A stretch of DNA of 64,000 nucleotides from Desulfoscipio sp. XC116 (GCF_039851975.1 NZ_CP156660.1:1-64000), one strand, 5' to 3'; positions 16,044-25,887 are shown, counted from the first letter of the stretch. Notes: a model not told the origin generated them from the letters alone. Made by a program: numbers and translations.

Positions 16044-17822
16044 TTATTTCTTAGTGAAATTAAAAATTCTTTTTAGCTCTTTTGTATTTACGATCTCGTA
16101 GTCTGTTCGAAATCCAAAATGGCTATGCAAAGCATCCGTGATATTGGTGCGTTTATACGTAGGAACAACCCCTTCTCCAGGGATCTTGTAGAAATTCATA
16201 TCCCGTATCGTTGTTAAAATCTCTTTACATGTGAATTCGCCCCCCAGTTTCTTTTCCAGCATTCGATAGAGGATCAACGACAGGAAACAGGTCATAAAGT
16301 GAGCCGTAATCCGGTCGTCTCGGCTCAGATAAACAGGTCTGGCTTTAAATTCACTCTTAATGATGCGAAAGCATTCTTCAATCTCCCATCGTCCCTTGTT
16401 CACCTTAACGATATCAGAAATAGAATCTTCTAAATTGGTACAAACCGCATAGAAGCCATCATATTGCGCCTCCTCATTGATCACATCTTGATTGATGCTG
16501 AGCAACTCTTTTTCAGCAAGCTCACCATCAGGAGTGCAAAAACTCTTTTGAATAAACCTCCGGTAATCATTAGCATTACACTTTTTTAGTTTGGCTGGGT
16601 TTTTCTCCATGATTTTACGGGCGCGTTCAATCTGATTGCTGCGTATGATCTCCTGATAATTTTTATATTTTAAAGAAAAGGTCACAATCAACCTTTGTTC
16701 AAGATCACCCTCCTTGAGCCAGCGTTCTTTATAGAAAACCATAGATTCCAGCGTTTTTTTCTCCTCTTCTGAGGTCGTGTCGCTTTGAAACCGCTGAATG
16801 ACTTCCGTTAGATTGTAAGAGGTTTTCGTCTTATCGTGCGAAGACGTTTCACTCTTGTGTTTATTAAGGCTCCAGTCTGCCGGATCGAGCGCCCACTCTT
16901 TCAAAAATTGCTTCAACTTCTTGATCGACTGGGTGGTGATAAAAGCTCGCTCTTGGATGTCGTTAAACTTCCGGTTGGCGGTACTGGCAAGACCGGCATC
17001 AGTACAGACAACAAATTGAGAGAGTTTAAAATTGGCAAGGATTTTCCGTTCTAAAGGTTTCAGGGTCACCTGCTCATTGGTATTTCCGGGATGAATACAG
17101 AAAGCCAAAGGAACACCATCACCATCCATAAACAATCCCATTTCCACAAGGGGATTCGGACGGTTCTCCTTGCCTTTGCCATACTGTTTTAAGCCCTCAG
17201 CCTGTTCAATTTCAAAGAAGAAGTTAGTGCAGTCATAGAACAAAACCGCTGTGTTGCGCTTGCAAGCGTTAAGGCTGTTTTTATATACCTGAGCTTGGAT
17301 GAAATCACTCTCCTTGGCTAAAATCTCCAATGCACGATATACATGCTGCAGCTCAAGGCGCGGTTGCTCAAGAAAGTTCCGCACCAGTTCCTTGGTAGCA
17401 AGCTTTGAGCCGGGAAAGAGGATGCGGCCATAAAGGAGCGAGGCAAGAATCGTATTTAAATCAAAGGTGATTTTGTATTTTTTCTGAAGGACAGCACAAA
17501 TTTTATGTAGACCCAAACTGTGATACAGACTTTGCAAGAACAAATAGCCGCCATTGAATGAAGCCTGGCGATCTTTAGCGATAACTTTTGTAGGGGAAAA
17601 CTCAACTATAACTTTGCGTTGAGATTCTTTTTCTTGACGATTAAGTTCATCGATATAAGCCTTAGCCCATTCGTAGGGATCACGACCGTTTAATTTTTTA
17701 CGGAGCTCCTTTTCCGTGCCAAGTTTTTCAACGATTTTAGTGGAGCGCACCCCCTTTTCATAGACGGACTTAATCACATAAAAAGAGGTGGCGTTTTTTG
17801 ATTTGGATAAAGATAATCGCAT
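16044..17822 (-). CDS. IS1634-family DDE transposase
   Basis: A 592-residue transposase with the IS4-superfamily DDE layout: first Asp in VLFYDCTNFFFE near residue 195, second Asp in VVCTDAGLAS near 278, and the Glu-containing block RWEIEECFRIIKSEF near 490. It appears complete and uninterrupted and so may still be active. The start is ATG at 17,822 on the minus strand with AAGG just upstream. A promoter, TTGCGT then 17 bases then TACAAT, lies at 17,876-17,848 on the same strand. Confidence 0.93.
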   Translation of the reverse strand: MRLSLSKSKNATSFYVIKSVYEKGVRSTKIVEKLGTEKELRKKLNGRDPYEWAKAYIDELNRQEKESQRKVIVEFSPTKVIAKDRQASFNGGYLFLQSLYHSLGLHKICAVLQKKYKITFDLNTILASLLYGRILFPGSKLATKELVRNFLEQPRLELQHVYRALEILAKESDFIQAQVYKNSLNACKRNTAVLFYDCTNFFFEIEQAEGLKQYGKGKENRPNPLVEMGLFMDGDGVPLAFCIHPGNTNEQVTLKPLERKILANFKLSQFVVCTDAGLASTANRKFNDIQERAFITTQSIKKLKQFLKEWALDPADWSLNKHKSETSSHDKTKTSYNLTEVIQRFQSDTTSEEEKKTLESMVFYKERWLKEGDLEQRLIVTFSLKYKNYQEIIRSNQIERARKIMEKNPAKLKKCNANDYRRFIQKSFCTPDGELAEKELLSINQDVINEEAQYDGFYAVCTNLEDSISDIVKVNKGRWEIEECFRIIKSEFKARPVYLSRDDRITAHFMTCFLSLILYRMLEKKLGGEFTCKEILTTIRDMNFYKIPGEGVVPTYKRTNITDALHSHFGFRTDYEIVNTKELKRIFNFTKK

Positions 17823-17847
17823 ACCTTAAAAACCCCCAATCCTTTGT

Positions 17848-17876
17848 ATTGTAACACAATACCAAACATTACGCAA
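17848..17876 (-). promoter_or_regulatory. Transposase promoter
   Basis: On the minus strand TTGCGT (17,876-17,871) and TACAAT (17,853-17,848) are separated by 17 bases, about 25 bases before the transposase start codon. It matches eight of twelve consensus positions. Confidence 0.6.
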
Positions 17877-17959
17877 TAGTAAACCAGGAAATTTGACAAA
17901 AAAATAAGCCTATTTCAAGGCTTCCAGCGTTTTTTTGACCATGCAACTGTCAAAGACCC

Positions 17960-18168
17960 GGGACACACCTGCTGAAGTTTGGGTATTTCTCTGGGGACAG
18001 GAATGTCCCCGACTAATGGAGTTAAACGGCGATAAACTCGGAATAAGTGCGACTAAGGTTCGGGTGGAAAACACTACCTGAACCAAGTCTTCTTTATTGA
18101 AAATGTTGCTAAATGAACAAATGCTATAAAACTATTGCAAAAAAAAGTTGACTGTTGTAATATTTATA
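17960..18168 (+). repeat. 209-bp direct repeat, right copy
   Basis: This is the second copy of the segment at 15,739-15,947. Its last 35 bases include TTGCAA (18,135) with a TAATAT-like element 17 bases downstream, directly in front of the T-box leader, so the leader promoter may lie inside the repeat. If so, duplication of the target on insertion left the serine operon with its promoter. Confidence 0.92.
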
Positions 18169-18179
18169 GGTACCTCTAA

Positions 18180-18460
18180 ATTAAATTATGAAACCCGATG
18201 CAGGGGTAAAGTAGCTACATGCAACTCACAGAGAGCCGGTGGCGGGTGTGAACCGGTGGTTGTATCTTTAGCGAAAAGGCTCCCCGTAGGGGGTCCGCTG
18301 AAAACAGCAGTAGGCGGACACGGATAGTTCCGTTATTTAAACGAAGAGGATTTGTTGAATATGTTTTACATATTTAAACAAATCAATATGGGTGGCACCG
18401 CGGGAGAAAATACCTCTCGTCCCTGTGATTAATATTATAGGGATGGGAGGTTTTATTTTT
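18180..18460 (+). promoter_or_regulatory. T-box leader, probably serine-specific
   Basis: The diagnostic T-box core GGGTGGCACCGCGG lies at about 18,390-18,403. It is followed by terminator arms CCTCTCGTCCCT (18,413-18,424) and AGGGATGGGAGG (18,439-18,450) plus TTTTATTTTT. The upstream stem I carries a candidate specifier AGC at 18,270-18,272, followed by GAA. AGC is a serine codon, which agrees with the serine-biosynthesis genes downstream. Uncharged tRNA-Ser(GCU), encoded at 22,911, would pair and favour antitermination. The specifier position was read by eye. Confidence 0.88.
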
Positions 18461-18530
18461 AAGTTAATTTAAGTGAAAAATTTTATTTCAATTACGGATA
18501 TAATTATTATTTAACAGAGGAGGATTACAT

Positions 18531-19676
18531 ATGCAGGACAAAAGTTATTTAATGATTCCGGGGCCGACACCGGTACCGCCGACAGTGGTGGCTGCAATGA
18601 CTGCGCCCATGATTGGTCACCGTAGTGAAGATTTTCAGGTGCTGCATAAAGATATAATTTTTAAACTGCAAAAATTGTTTCAAACCCAAAATGAAATGTA
18701 TGTTTTAACCAGCTCGGGCACCGGTGGTATGGAATCTGCAGTGGCTAATACGGTAAGCCCCGGGGATAAGGTGCTTACTTTAGTAGGCGGTAAGTTTGGC
18801 GAGCGCTGGACTGAATTGACCAAGCAGTATGGGGCCGAAGTAATTGAGTTAAACTTTGAATGGGGTACCCGTGTAGATCATCAGGTAGTTCAGGAAAAGC
18901 TGGCGGCCAATCCAGATATTAAAGTTGTTTTTGCTACCCAAAATGAAACCTCCACAGGTGTAACTAATGATATTGAAAGCATTGGTAAAATAGTTGCCAA
19001 AACTCCTGCCCTATTAGTAGTGGACGGAGTTAGCGGTGTGGGCGGTATTGAAATAAAAGTTGATGATTGGCATGTGGATATTCTAACTACCGGCTCGCAA
19101 AAATCATTAATGCTGCCTCCGGGACTGGCTATTCAGAGTATTAGTGACAAAGCCTGGAAAGTAATTGAAGCTAATAAATCTCCCCGCTATTACTTTAGTT
19201 TATTGAGAGCCAGGAAACAATATCCCAAATGGAACACGGCATATACTCCGGCGGTATCGCTTTTTGTCGGTCTTAACGCCGCGCTGGATATGATGCTGGC
19301 CGAAGGCCTGGATAATGTTTATGCCCGGCATAAGTTGTTGCGCAATGCCACCCGGGCCGCTATTGGGGCACTGGGATTGAAATTAATGACCGATGACAGC
19401 TGCGCTTCTCCCGTGGTTACATCGGTATACGCACCGGAAGGTATTGGTTCGGATGATATCCGTAAGGTATTGAAAAATGAATATAATATAACGTTTGCGG
19501 GTGGGCAGGCTCAGTTGAAAAATAAAATAATGCGGATTGCTCATATGGGTTTCGCTGATCAAATGAATGTATTAATTGCTATCGCCGGCTTGGAAATGGC
19601 ACTGCAAAAGCTTGGGTATCCAGTTGAGCTTGGCGCCGGTGTAAAGGCAGCCCAGCAAGTGTTTTTGGGGGTGTAA
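18531..19676 (+). CDS. Class V aminotransferase (serine/alanine-glyoxylate type)
   Basis: A 381-residue PLP-dependent enzyme of the alanine-glyoxylate/serine-pyruvate/phosphoserine aminotransferase branch. It has MIPGPTPVPP at the N-terminus, SSGTGGMESAVANT near 60, VVDGVSGVGG near 163 and the PLP lysine in TTGSQKSLMLPPG near 190. It lies two bases upstream of serA and beneath a serine T-box, so it probably supplies the transamination step of serine synthesis, in place of a classical SerC. SerB is not seen nearby. ATG at 18,531 has GAGGAGG upstream. Confidence 0.9.
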   Translation: MQDKSYLMIPGPTPVPPTVVAAMTAPMIGHRSEDFQVLHKDIIFKLQKLFQTQNEMYVLTSSGTGGMESAVANTVSPGDKVLTLVGGKFGERWTELTKQYGAEVIELNFEWGTRVDHQVVQEKLAANPDIKVVFATQNETSTGVTNDIESIGKIVAKTPALLVVDGVSGVGGIEIKVDDWHVDILTTGSQKSLMLPPGLAIQSISDKAWKVIEANKSPRYYFSLLRARKQYPKWNTAYTPAVSLFVGLNAALDMMLAEGLDNVYARHKLLRNATRAAIGALGLKLMTDDSCASPVVTSVYAPEGIGSDDIRKVLKNEYNITFAGGQAQLKNKIMRIAHMGFADQMNVLIAIAGLEMALQKLGYPVELGAGVKAAQQVFLGV

Positions 19677-19678
19677 AA

Positions 19679-21268
19679 ATGGCACAATTTAAAGTATTGG
19701 CAATGGATAATGTTTCGCAAAAAGGTTTGGAACCATTGTACAACGACTCGGATATTGAAGTGGTTATCGGCAGTAAAATGACTGAAGATGAGCTGATAGC
19801 TGTAATCGGTGATTATGATGCTATGATTGTACGCAGCGCCACTAAAGTGACCCCCCGGGTGCTGGAAAACGCCCCTAAACTAAAAGTGGTGGGCCGGGCC
19901 GGTGTCGGCGTGGATAATATTGATCTCAATGCTTCTACCCAGCATGGCGTGTTGGTGGTTAACGCTCCTGACGGCAATACTATTGCGGCTGCCGAACATA
20001 CTATGGCTATGATGTTGGCGCTGGCCAGAAATATTTCTCAGGCAGTGGGAAAAATGAAAAACGGTGTGTGGGATAAAAAGGCCTTCTTGGGTGTGGAACT
20101 TCGGGGTAAAACGCTGGGCGTTATCGGTTTGGGCAGGATTGGCTCGGCGGTGGCCCGGCGCGCTCAGGCCATGGAAATGGATATAGTGGCCTATGATCCC
20201 TATATTTCCGCGGAAAAGGCGGAAGCCATGGGCATAAAGCTGGCTGCCATGGATGAGTTATTGCCGGCAGCTGATTTTATTACAGTGCATATGCCTAAAA
20301 CCAAAGAAACCTATCATATGCTGGATGATAAAGCCTTTGCTGCTATGAAAGACGGGGTGCGGGTTATCAACTGCGCCCGGGGCGGTATTATAGACGAGGA
20401 AGCTCTTTACAAGTACATGCAGTCGGGGAAAGTGGCCGGTGCGGCTCTGGATGTTTTTGAAAAGGAACCGAATACGGGCAGTCCTCTACTGGAAATGAAC
20501 AACTTTATTGCCACTCCGCACTTGGGCGCTTCCACTGCCGAGGCACAGATTAACGTAGCTGTGGATGTAGCTGAAGAAATTGTAGACGCTCTTAAAGGTA
20601 AGGTAGTACGTAATACCGTAAACATTCCATCAGTTAAGCCTGAAGTTATGTCTAAAATTAAGCCGTACCTAAAGTTGGCTGAAAAATTGGGTAAATTCCA
20701 AGCTCAGCTGGTAGAAGGCCGGGTTAATAAAATAGAGATTACTTATAACGGTGATCTGGCCGGTGAGGATGTCAAGCCAATTACAACCGCGGTGGTAAAA
20801 GGTTTTTTGGATCCTATTTTACAAGAATCAGTAAACTTTATTAATGCGCCTATCTTAGCTAAAAATCGAGGCATCAGTGTGGTACAAATCGTTAATGGCC
20901 GGGCTGACGGTTATGCCAGCTTGATTACTTTGACAGTAGTATCAGATAAGGGAGAAAAATCGTTATCGGGAACCTTATTCCAAGAAAATGATCCTCGCAT
21001 TGTGATGGTGGATGGTTACCGGGTGGACGCGGTCCCCGAAGGAAATATGCTTTATGTACCACACATAGATAAGCCAAGAATTATCGGCCCTGTAGGTATG
21101 TTAATTGGCGAACACCATATAAATATAGCCAGTATGCAGGTGGGACGTAAGGAAATCGGCGGCAAGGCCGTGATGATGCTTTCGGTGGATGCCCCGGTCC
21201 CTGAAAAAACCTTGCAAGCCATTGGCGAATTAGACGGCGTGCTGGATGTAAAGTTTGTTAGCTTATAG
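19679..21268 (+). CDS. serA: D-3-phosphoglycerate dehydrogenase
   Basis: SerA oxidises 3-phosphoglycerate with NAD, the first step of serine synthesis. The 529-residue protein is the long form: a catalytic and nucleotide-binding domain with GVIGLGRIGSAVARRA near 145, NCARGGIIDEEAL near 230 and the catalytic His region ATPHLGASTAEAQ near 280, then the intervening ASB domain and a C-terminal ACT domain (HHINIASMQVGR near 480) expected to mediate serine feedback. ATG at 19,679 follows the aminotransferase stop after two bases, so both genes share the T-box. Confidence 0.97.
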   Translation: MAQFKVLAMDNVSQKGLEPLYNDSDIEVVIGSKMTEDELIAVIGDYDAMIVRSATKVTPRVLENAPKLKVVGRAGVGVDNIDLNASTQHGVLVVNAPDGNTIAAAEHTMAMMLALARNISQAVGKMKNGVWDKKAFLGVELRGKTLGVIGLGRIGSAVARRAQAMEMDIVAYDPYISAEKAEAMGIKLAAMDELLPAADFITVHMPKTKETYHMLDDKAFAAMKDGVRVINCARGGIIDEEALYKYMQSGKVAGAALDVFEKEPNTGSPLLEMNNFIATPHLGASTAEAQINVAVDVAEEIVDALKGKVVRNTVNIPSVKPEVMSKIKPYLKLAEKLGKFQAQLVEGRVNKIEITYNGDLAGEDVKPITTAVVKGFLDPILQESVNFINAPILAKNRGISVVQIVNGRADGYASLITLTVVSDKGEKSLSGTLFQENDPRIVMVDGYRVDAVPEGNMLYVPHIDKPRIIGPVGMLIGEHHINIASMQVGRKEIGGKAVMMLSVDAPVPEKTLQAIGELDGVLDVKFVSL

Positions 21269-21300
21269 TTTTACTTGCTTTCATAAATATGGTACAATTA

Positions 21301-21326
21301 TGTCGGCTTAAGCCGACATTTTTGTT
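21301..21326 (+). terminator. Terminator after serA
   Basis: TGTCGGCTTAAGCCGACA (21,301-21,318) is a perfect 18-base palindrome followed by TTTTTGTTTT. It separates the T-box-controlled operon from serS. A TTTACT/TACAAT pair with 17-base spacing just before it (21,270-21,298) could be a promoter reading through the palindrome to serS; this is weak. Confidence 0.75.
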
Positions 21327-21400
21327 TTATACAAATCCTAAACAGTTAATAATAGTTAAAAAGAGGAGTTAATCCTTTATTGTGTGAAGTGGCATATTGA

Positions 21401-22714
<1,314 letters not shown>

Positions 22715-22799
22715 CACTATTGAGGGGGGAACGGTGTTATTGACACCTTACTTTTACTGTGTTATACTTTTTATTGTCTCTGGTTGATTGAAATTGACT

Positions 22800-22889
22800 G
22801 GAGGGGTGTCCGAGCGGTTTAAGGAGGCGGTCTTGAAAACCGTTGAACCTTCACGGGTTCCGTGGGTTCGAATCCCACCTCCTCCGCCA
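22800..22889 (+). tRNA. tRNA-Ser (UGA)
   Basis: A 90-base class II tRNA with a long variable arm (GTTGAACCTTCACGGGTTCC region). The acceptor GGAGGGG pairs with CTCCTCC, discriminator G is followed by encoded CCA, and the anticodon loop gives TGA. Confidence 0.96.
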
Positions 22890-22910
22890 TTTTAATAATC
22901 TGACATTATG

Positions 22911-23004
22911 GAGAGATGGCCGAGTAGGTCGAAGGCGGTCGCCTGCTAAGCGATTATACGGGCTAAAACTCGTATCGAGGGTTCGAATCCCTCTCTCTCC
23001 GCCA
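22911..23004 (+). tRNA. tRNA-Ser (GCU)
   Basis: A 94-base class II tRNA with long variable arm; acceptor GGAGAGA pairs with TCTCTCC. The anticodon loop CTGCTAA gives GCT, which reads AGC and AGU. This is the tRNA expected to bind the AGC specifier of the upstream T-box. CCA is encoded. Confidence 0.96.
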
Positions 23005-23007
23005 GTA

Positions 23008-23037
23008 GAAAACCACGGATTTAAATCCGTGGTTTTC
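23008..23037 (+). terminator. tRNA-Ser terminator
   Basis: A 30-base perfect palindrome with arms GAAAACCACGGATTT and AAATCCGTGGTTTTC starts three bases after the CCA of tRNA-Ser(GCU) and has a short T run within its 3' arm. Confidence 0.75.
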
Positions 23038-23200
23038 TGATGAATTGACTATGCTTTAGTAACTATGATATATTCCATGTGATGTGAAAAGTGATTTACC
23101 TGTTTATTAACGTCTTTTTTTGCTAGTTGACTTTTACGAGTGCTTTTGTTACAATTGTATTTGCGGTGCTGTTGAAGCGCCATGGATGAAAAAACAATAT

Positions 23201-23277
23201 GTGCCTGTGGCTCAATTGGATAGAGCATCTGACTACGGATCAGAAGGTTGGGGGTTCGAGTCCCTTCAGGCACGCCA
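23201..23277 (+). tRNA. tRNA-Arg (ACG)
   Basis: A 77-base cloverleaf; the acceptor GTGCCTG pairs with CAGGCAC and the anticodon loop CTACGGA gives ACG. A34 of this tRNA is the standard substrate of the deaminase TadA, whose gene lies about 200 bases downstream. CCA is encoded. Confidence 0.96.
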
Positions 23278-23387
23278 CAATTTTACGGCGACACAAAAGT
23301 ATATATACTAATTGTGTCGCTGCATTTTATTGGTGTAGCAGTGGGTTTATCGTAAGTTTCACTATTGTAATGTGAATATACTGTTAA

Positions 23388-23463
23388 GCGCCTGTAGCTC
23401 AGAGGATAGAGCAGCGGTTTCCTAAACCGCGTGCCGGGGGTTCGAGTCCCTCCAGGCGCACCA
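23388..23463 (+). tRNA. tRNA-Arg (CCU)
   Basis: A 76-base cloverleaf; acceptor GCGCCTG pairs with CAGGCGC, the anticodon stem GCGGT/ACCGC encloses TTCCTAA, giving CCT. CCA is encoded. tadA starts 21 bases after its end. Confidence 0.96.
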
Positions 23464-23483
23464 TTATTTTTAAAGGGGAACCT

Positions 23484-23951
23484 TTGTTGAACCAGGCCGG
23501 TTATATGCGCGAGGCTCTGGCGGAAGCCGAAAAAGCTTACGCTTTGGGTGAAGTGCCTGTTGGTGCGGTGGTGGTACTGGACGATAAAATTATTGGCCGG
23601 GGCCATAATTTGCGGGAAACATTGGTGGACAGCACCGCCCATGCGGAAATCATGGCGCTGAGACAGGCGGCCCGCCATATTGGAGATTGGCGCTTAAATG
23701 GATCCGTACTTTATGTTACGCTGGAGCCATGTCCCATGTGTGCGGGGGCCCTGATTCAATTCAGAGTGCAAACTTTGGTGTACGGTGCCCGGGACCCCAA
23801 GGCCGGAGCAGTGGATTCAATTATGGATGTAGTGAGGGAACCACGCTTTAACCACCAGGTGGCGGTGGTGTCCGGTGTACTTGAGGATGAGTGCCGGGCA
23901 ATTTTAAAACGTTTTTTTAAAGAGCTGAGGGAAAATAAATTTAAACGTTAA
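23484..23951 (+). CDS. tadA: tRNA-specific adenosine deaminase TadA
   Basis: TadA deaminates A34 of tRNA-Arg(ACG) to inosine, so that one tRNA reads CGU, CGC and CGA. The 155-residue zinc deaminase has the catalytic HAE in STAHAEIMALR near residue 55 and the zinc-binding PCPMCAGALIQ near 86. The start is TTG at 23,484 (a second TTG follows) with AAAGGGGA upstream. It is bracketed by tRNA-Arg(CCU) and tRNA-Ser(CGA) and may be co-transcribed with them. Confidence 0.96.
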   Translation: MLNQAGYMREALAEAEKAYALGEVPVGAVVVLDDKIIGRGHNLRETLVDSTAHAEIMALRQAARHIGDWRLNGSVLYVTLEPCPMCAGALIQFRVQTLVYGARDPKAGAVDSIMDVVREPRFNHQVAVVSGVLEDECRAILKRFFKELRENKFKR

Positions 23952-23955
23952 ATGT

Positions 23956-24049
23956 GGAGAGATGGCTGAGCTGGTCGAAGGCGCTCGACTCGAAATCGAG
24001 TAGGCCGTTAGTAGCGGTCTCCAGGGTTCGAATCCCTGTCTCTCCGCCA
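23956..24049 (+). tRNA. tRNA-Ser (CGA)
   Basis: A 94-base class II tRNA starting four bases after the tadA stop. The acceptor GGAGAGA pairs with TCTCTCC, and the anticodon loop CTCGAAA gives CGA. CCA is encoded. The accessory island begins just after it, but I find no second copy of its 3' end downstream that would mark an attachment site. Confidence 0.95.
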
Positions 24050-24062
24050 GAATTGATAAATG

Positions 24063-24101
24063 CAAGGGATTTTCACGGTTTATTAAGGTGAGAATCCCTT
24101 G
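24063..24101 (+). terminator. Terminator after tRNA-Ser(CGA)
   Basis: CAAGGGATTTTCAC pairs with GTGAGAATCCCTTG, a stem of 13 or more pairs with an 11-base loop, followed by GTTGGTTTTG. The next 160 bases hold nothing I recognise; the SRP RNA often found near tadA in Firmicutes is not visible. Confidence 0.65.
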
Positions 24102-24265
24102 TTGGTTTTGTGGGCTAATTTGGGGCAAAGCCGACGGGGGAGCCGACGCGAAAGACTTTTTCAACAATTCAACAACCGGCACTGCAATACTGCAACACCT
24201 CCTGTAAGGTGAATGCTTTTGTTTGGTGAAGATTTTAAAAATGAGAACAAAAGCCTATAATCGCT

Positions 24266-24312
24266 AAAAGGCACGGAAATGGAGTGATGAATCATCCACA
24301 ACCGTGCTTTTT
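24266..24312 (-). terminator. Terminator of the fic gene
   Basis: GGCACGG and CCGTGC form the outer stem with T runs on both strands (CTTTTT at 24,307, CTTTT on the minus strand), nine bases beyond the fic stop codon. Confidence 0.6.
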
Positions 24313-24320
24313 AATTAATA

Positions 24321-25493
24321 TTACTTTCCCCACACAGAGTATTTTGCTTTGTTTCCATACTTTTTTGCTAACAAAAGGCCAAGTTCCTTAAACTTCAGCA
24401 CGAAACCGCGTATCGTTGCATAGGCGGCGTTGCCGAAATCGTGCTCAAGCTGTTTGGTTGAAAATTCGTCATTCCCGTATGCGGACAGAACAAAATTCCA
24501 AAGGTCCTTTTCCTTCTCTGTGATTTTACCATCATCCAATGCTTTACTGAAAGCTGCCATCGTATTGACTTGCGGCAGCGTATTGTCGAGTTTGTTGTAT
24601 ACATTTTCGATGAAGTAAACCAGGAACGGCGTTACATCCATTACGCCGCTGATCTTTGTGTTTTTCTCAGCCAGCGAATAGGCGTTGTAATATCCTTTTC
24701 GGCTTCGCTCAATGTAACTGGAAAACGGGATAAACAATGCGGACGAGTAACCCTGCCGCCTCAAATACCACAAATGCACAAATCTGGCCATGCGACCATT
24801 GCCGTCAAAATATGGATGCAGATACGCGATATAGAAATGGATCACCGCTGCCTTGAGCAGGTCGTTCATGGTGCTTTCCTCATTGATGAAGGCTATGAAT
24901 CTAGTCATATATTTAGAAAGCTTTTCAGAAGGCAGACCGGTATGCTCCAATTCCTGACCGACGACGTACACATTATCGTGCCGATAGAACATGCCAGGCT
25001 TAAGCTTGGCATGTTCCGGCAGATATTGGCCGATAGCTATGTCATAAAGAGCGTGTATGTTTTCCTCATTGATTTCGTTGGCGGGATTGGAGATAAATTC
25101 AAGGCCCTTTTTCATGCCATAGATGCGATTCTCACTCTCGTCGGCGGGCGCGTAGCCGCGCAATATTTTTCTTACGCCGCCCCGCAAGAAATCAATGCTT
25201 TCTATGGTGAGTGATGATGCAATCTCGTCCTCCATTGCCTTGAGCCCAAAAGCTTCGTTTGAGTTTTGGGGCGTGAGGAGGAGTTTGACTGCCTTCATCC
25301 GTACCTGTGCCACATTTTCCATATAGACAAGATCATTCCCGCTAAAGTCCGGGATAGGCATGGTTTTATAAACACTGTATTTCAACAGTTCTATGAGTTC
25401 TCTCAGGTCAACGTCCGGGAACTTGTATTTTATTTTTTTCAAATCGGTAATGCTTTTGTCCGAGAGTATTTTGGCATAAAGCACAGCGTCCAT
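24321..25493 (-). CDS. Fic family protein (class II-like)
   Basis: A 390-residue Fic protein. Fic enzymes usually transfer AMP or another nucleotide-derived group to a hydroxyl side chain of a target protein. The catalytic motif HPYFDGNGRMAR lies near residue 250, close to the consensus HPFx(D/E)GNGRxxR. Upstream, SSLTIES near residue 110 resembles the inhibitory (S/T)xxxE(G/N) helix motif that holds class II Fic proteins inactive. The C-terminal 100 residues look like a winged helix. ATG at 25,493 is chosen because AAAGGAG sits eight bases before it on the minus strand; the frame stays open further upstream without a signal. The target is unknown. Confidence 0.9.
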   Translation of the reverse strand: MDAVLYAKILSDKSITDLKKIKYKFPDVDLRELIELLKYSVYKTMPIPDFSGNDLVYMENVAQVRMKAVKLLLTPQNSNEAFGLKAMEDEIASSLTIESIDFLRGGVRKILRGYAPADESENRIYGMKKGLEFISNPANEINEENIHALYDIAIGQYLPEHAKLKPGMFYRHDNVYVVGQELEHTGLPSEKLSKYMTRFIAFINEESTMNDLLKAAVIHFYIAYLHPYFDGNGRMARFVHLWYLRRQGYSSALFIPFSSYIERSRKGYYNAYSLAEKNTKISGVMDVTPFLVYFIENVYNKLDNTLPQVNTMAAFSKALDDGKITEKEKDLWNFVLSAYGNDEFSTKQLEHDFGNAAYATIRGFVLKFKELGLLLAKKYGNKAKYSVWGK

Positions 25494-25603
25494 AAGCCCG
25501 TCTCCTTTATGATAGTATATAGTATCATTATGTATCGGTGCAACAAAGATTATACCTGATTGCAAGCATACGCGAGGTAAGGGCGAAGATCCGCTGTGTG
25601 GCC

Positions 25604-25816
25604 ATGAAACGTTATCCTTTATATCTGATGCATTCAAATGCAATGATAGCTTTAACTGTTAAAATTCATAATCATTATAATGGAGCGCCTACATTACTAT
25701 TACCTATTATCCCAATATGCATGATGATCTTAATGGCATACTTAGTTGCAAAATTTATTGAACCTAATTTAAAGGATCTAATTGATTTAGCAGCTAGAAA
25801 GAAATCCGGGAGATGA
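25604..25816 (+). pseudogene. C-terminal remnant of an acyltransferase-3-like membrane protein
   Basis: A 70-residue frame beginning MKRYPLYLMHSNAM and containing a hydrophobic segment (LLLPIIPICMMILMAYLVA) ahead of FIEPNLK resembles the last transmembrane helices of OafA/YrhL-type acyltransferases, where a YL-H motif precedes the final helix. No upstream part is visible, and there is no clear ribosome binding site. I call it a remnant by resemblance only. Confidence 0.45.
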
Positions 25817-25887
25817 GGACTTATCAAACAACAGAATAAAAGCAGGGGGCAATTATGAACATGTTAAGGCGTAACATAAATAAAATA

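Larger units (their letters stand above)
15948..17959 (-). mobile_element. IS1634-family insertion sequence
   Basis: A 2,012-bp element lies exactly between two 209-bp direct repeats. Its ends carry an inverted repeat: TCTTTGACA at 15,952-15,960 and TGTCAAAGA at 17,948-17,956, three to four bases inside each boundary, with further partial matching (TCTTTGACANTT). It carries one transposase gene on the minus strand. IS1634 from Mycoplasma mycoides is the published case of an element that makes long, variable-length direct repeats, so the arrangement fits the family. Confidence 0.9.

Noticed and set aside
21270-21318. serS promoter overlapping the serA terminator
   Set aside because: The -35 is poor and the palindrome with T run is explained well enough as a terminator.
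24050-24320. SRP RNA gene, often beside tadA in Firmicutes
   Set aside because: The conserved SRP apical loop and GGAAGCAGC-type motif are not present.
24570-25214. A 214-codon plus-strand frame opposite the Fic gene
   Set aside because: It mirrors the coding frame of fic, has no ribosome binding site and no recognisable motif.
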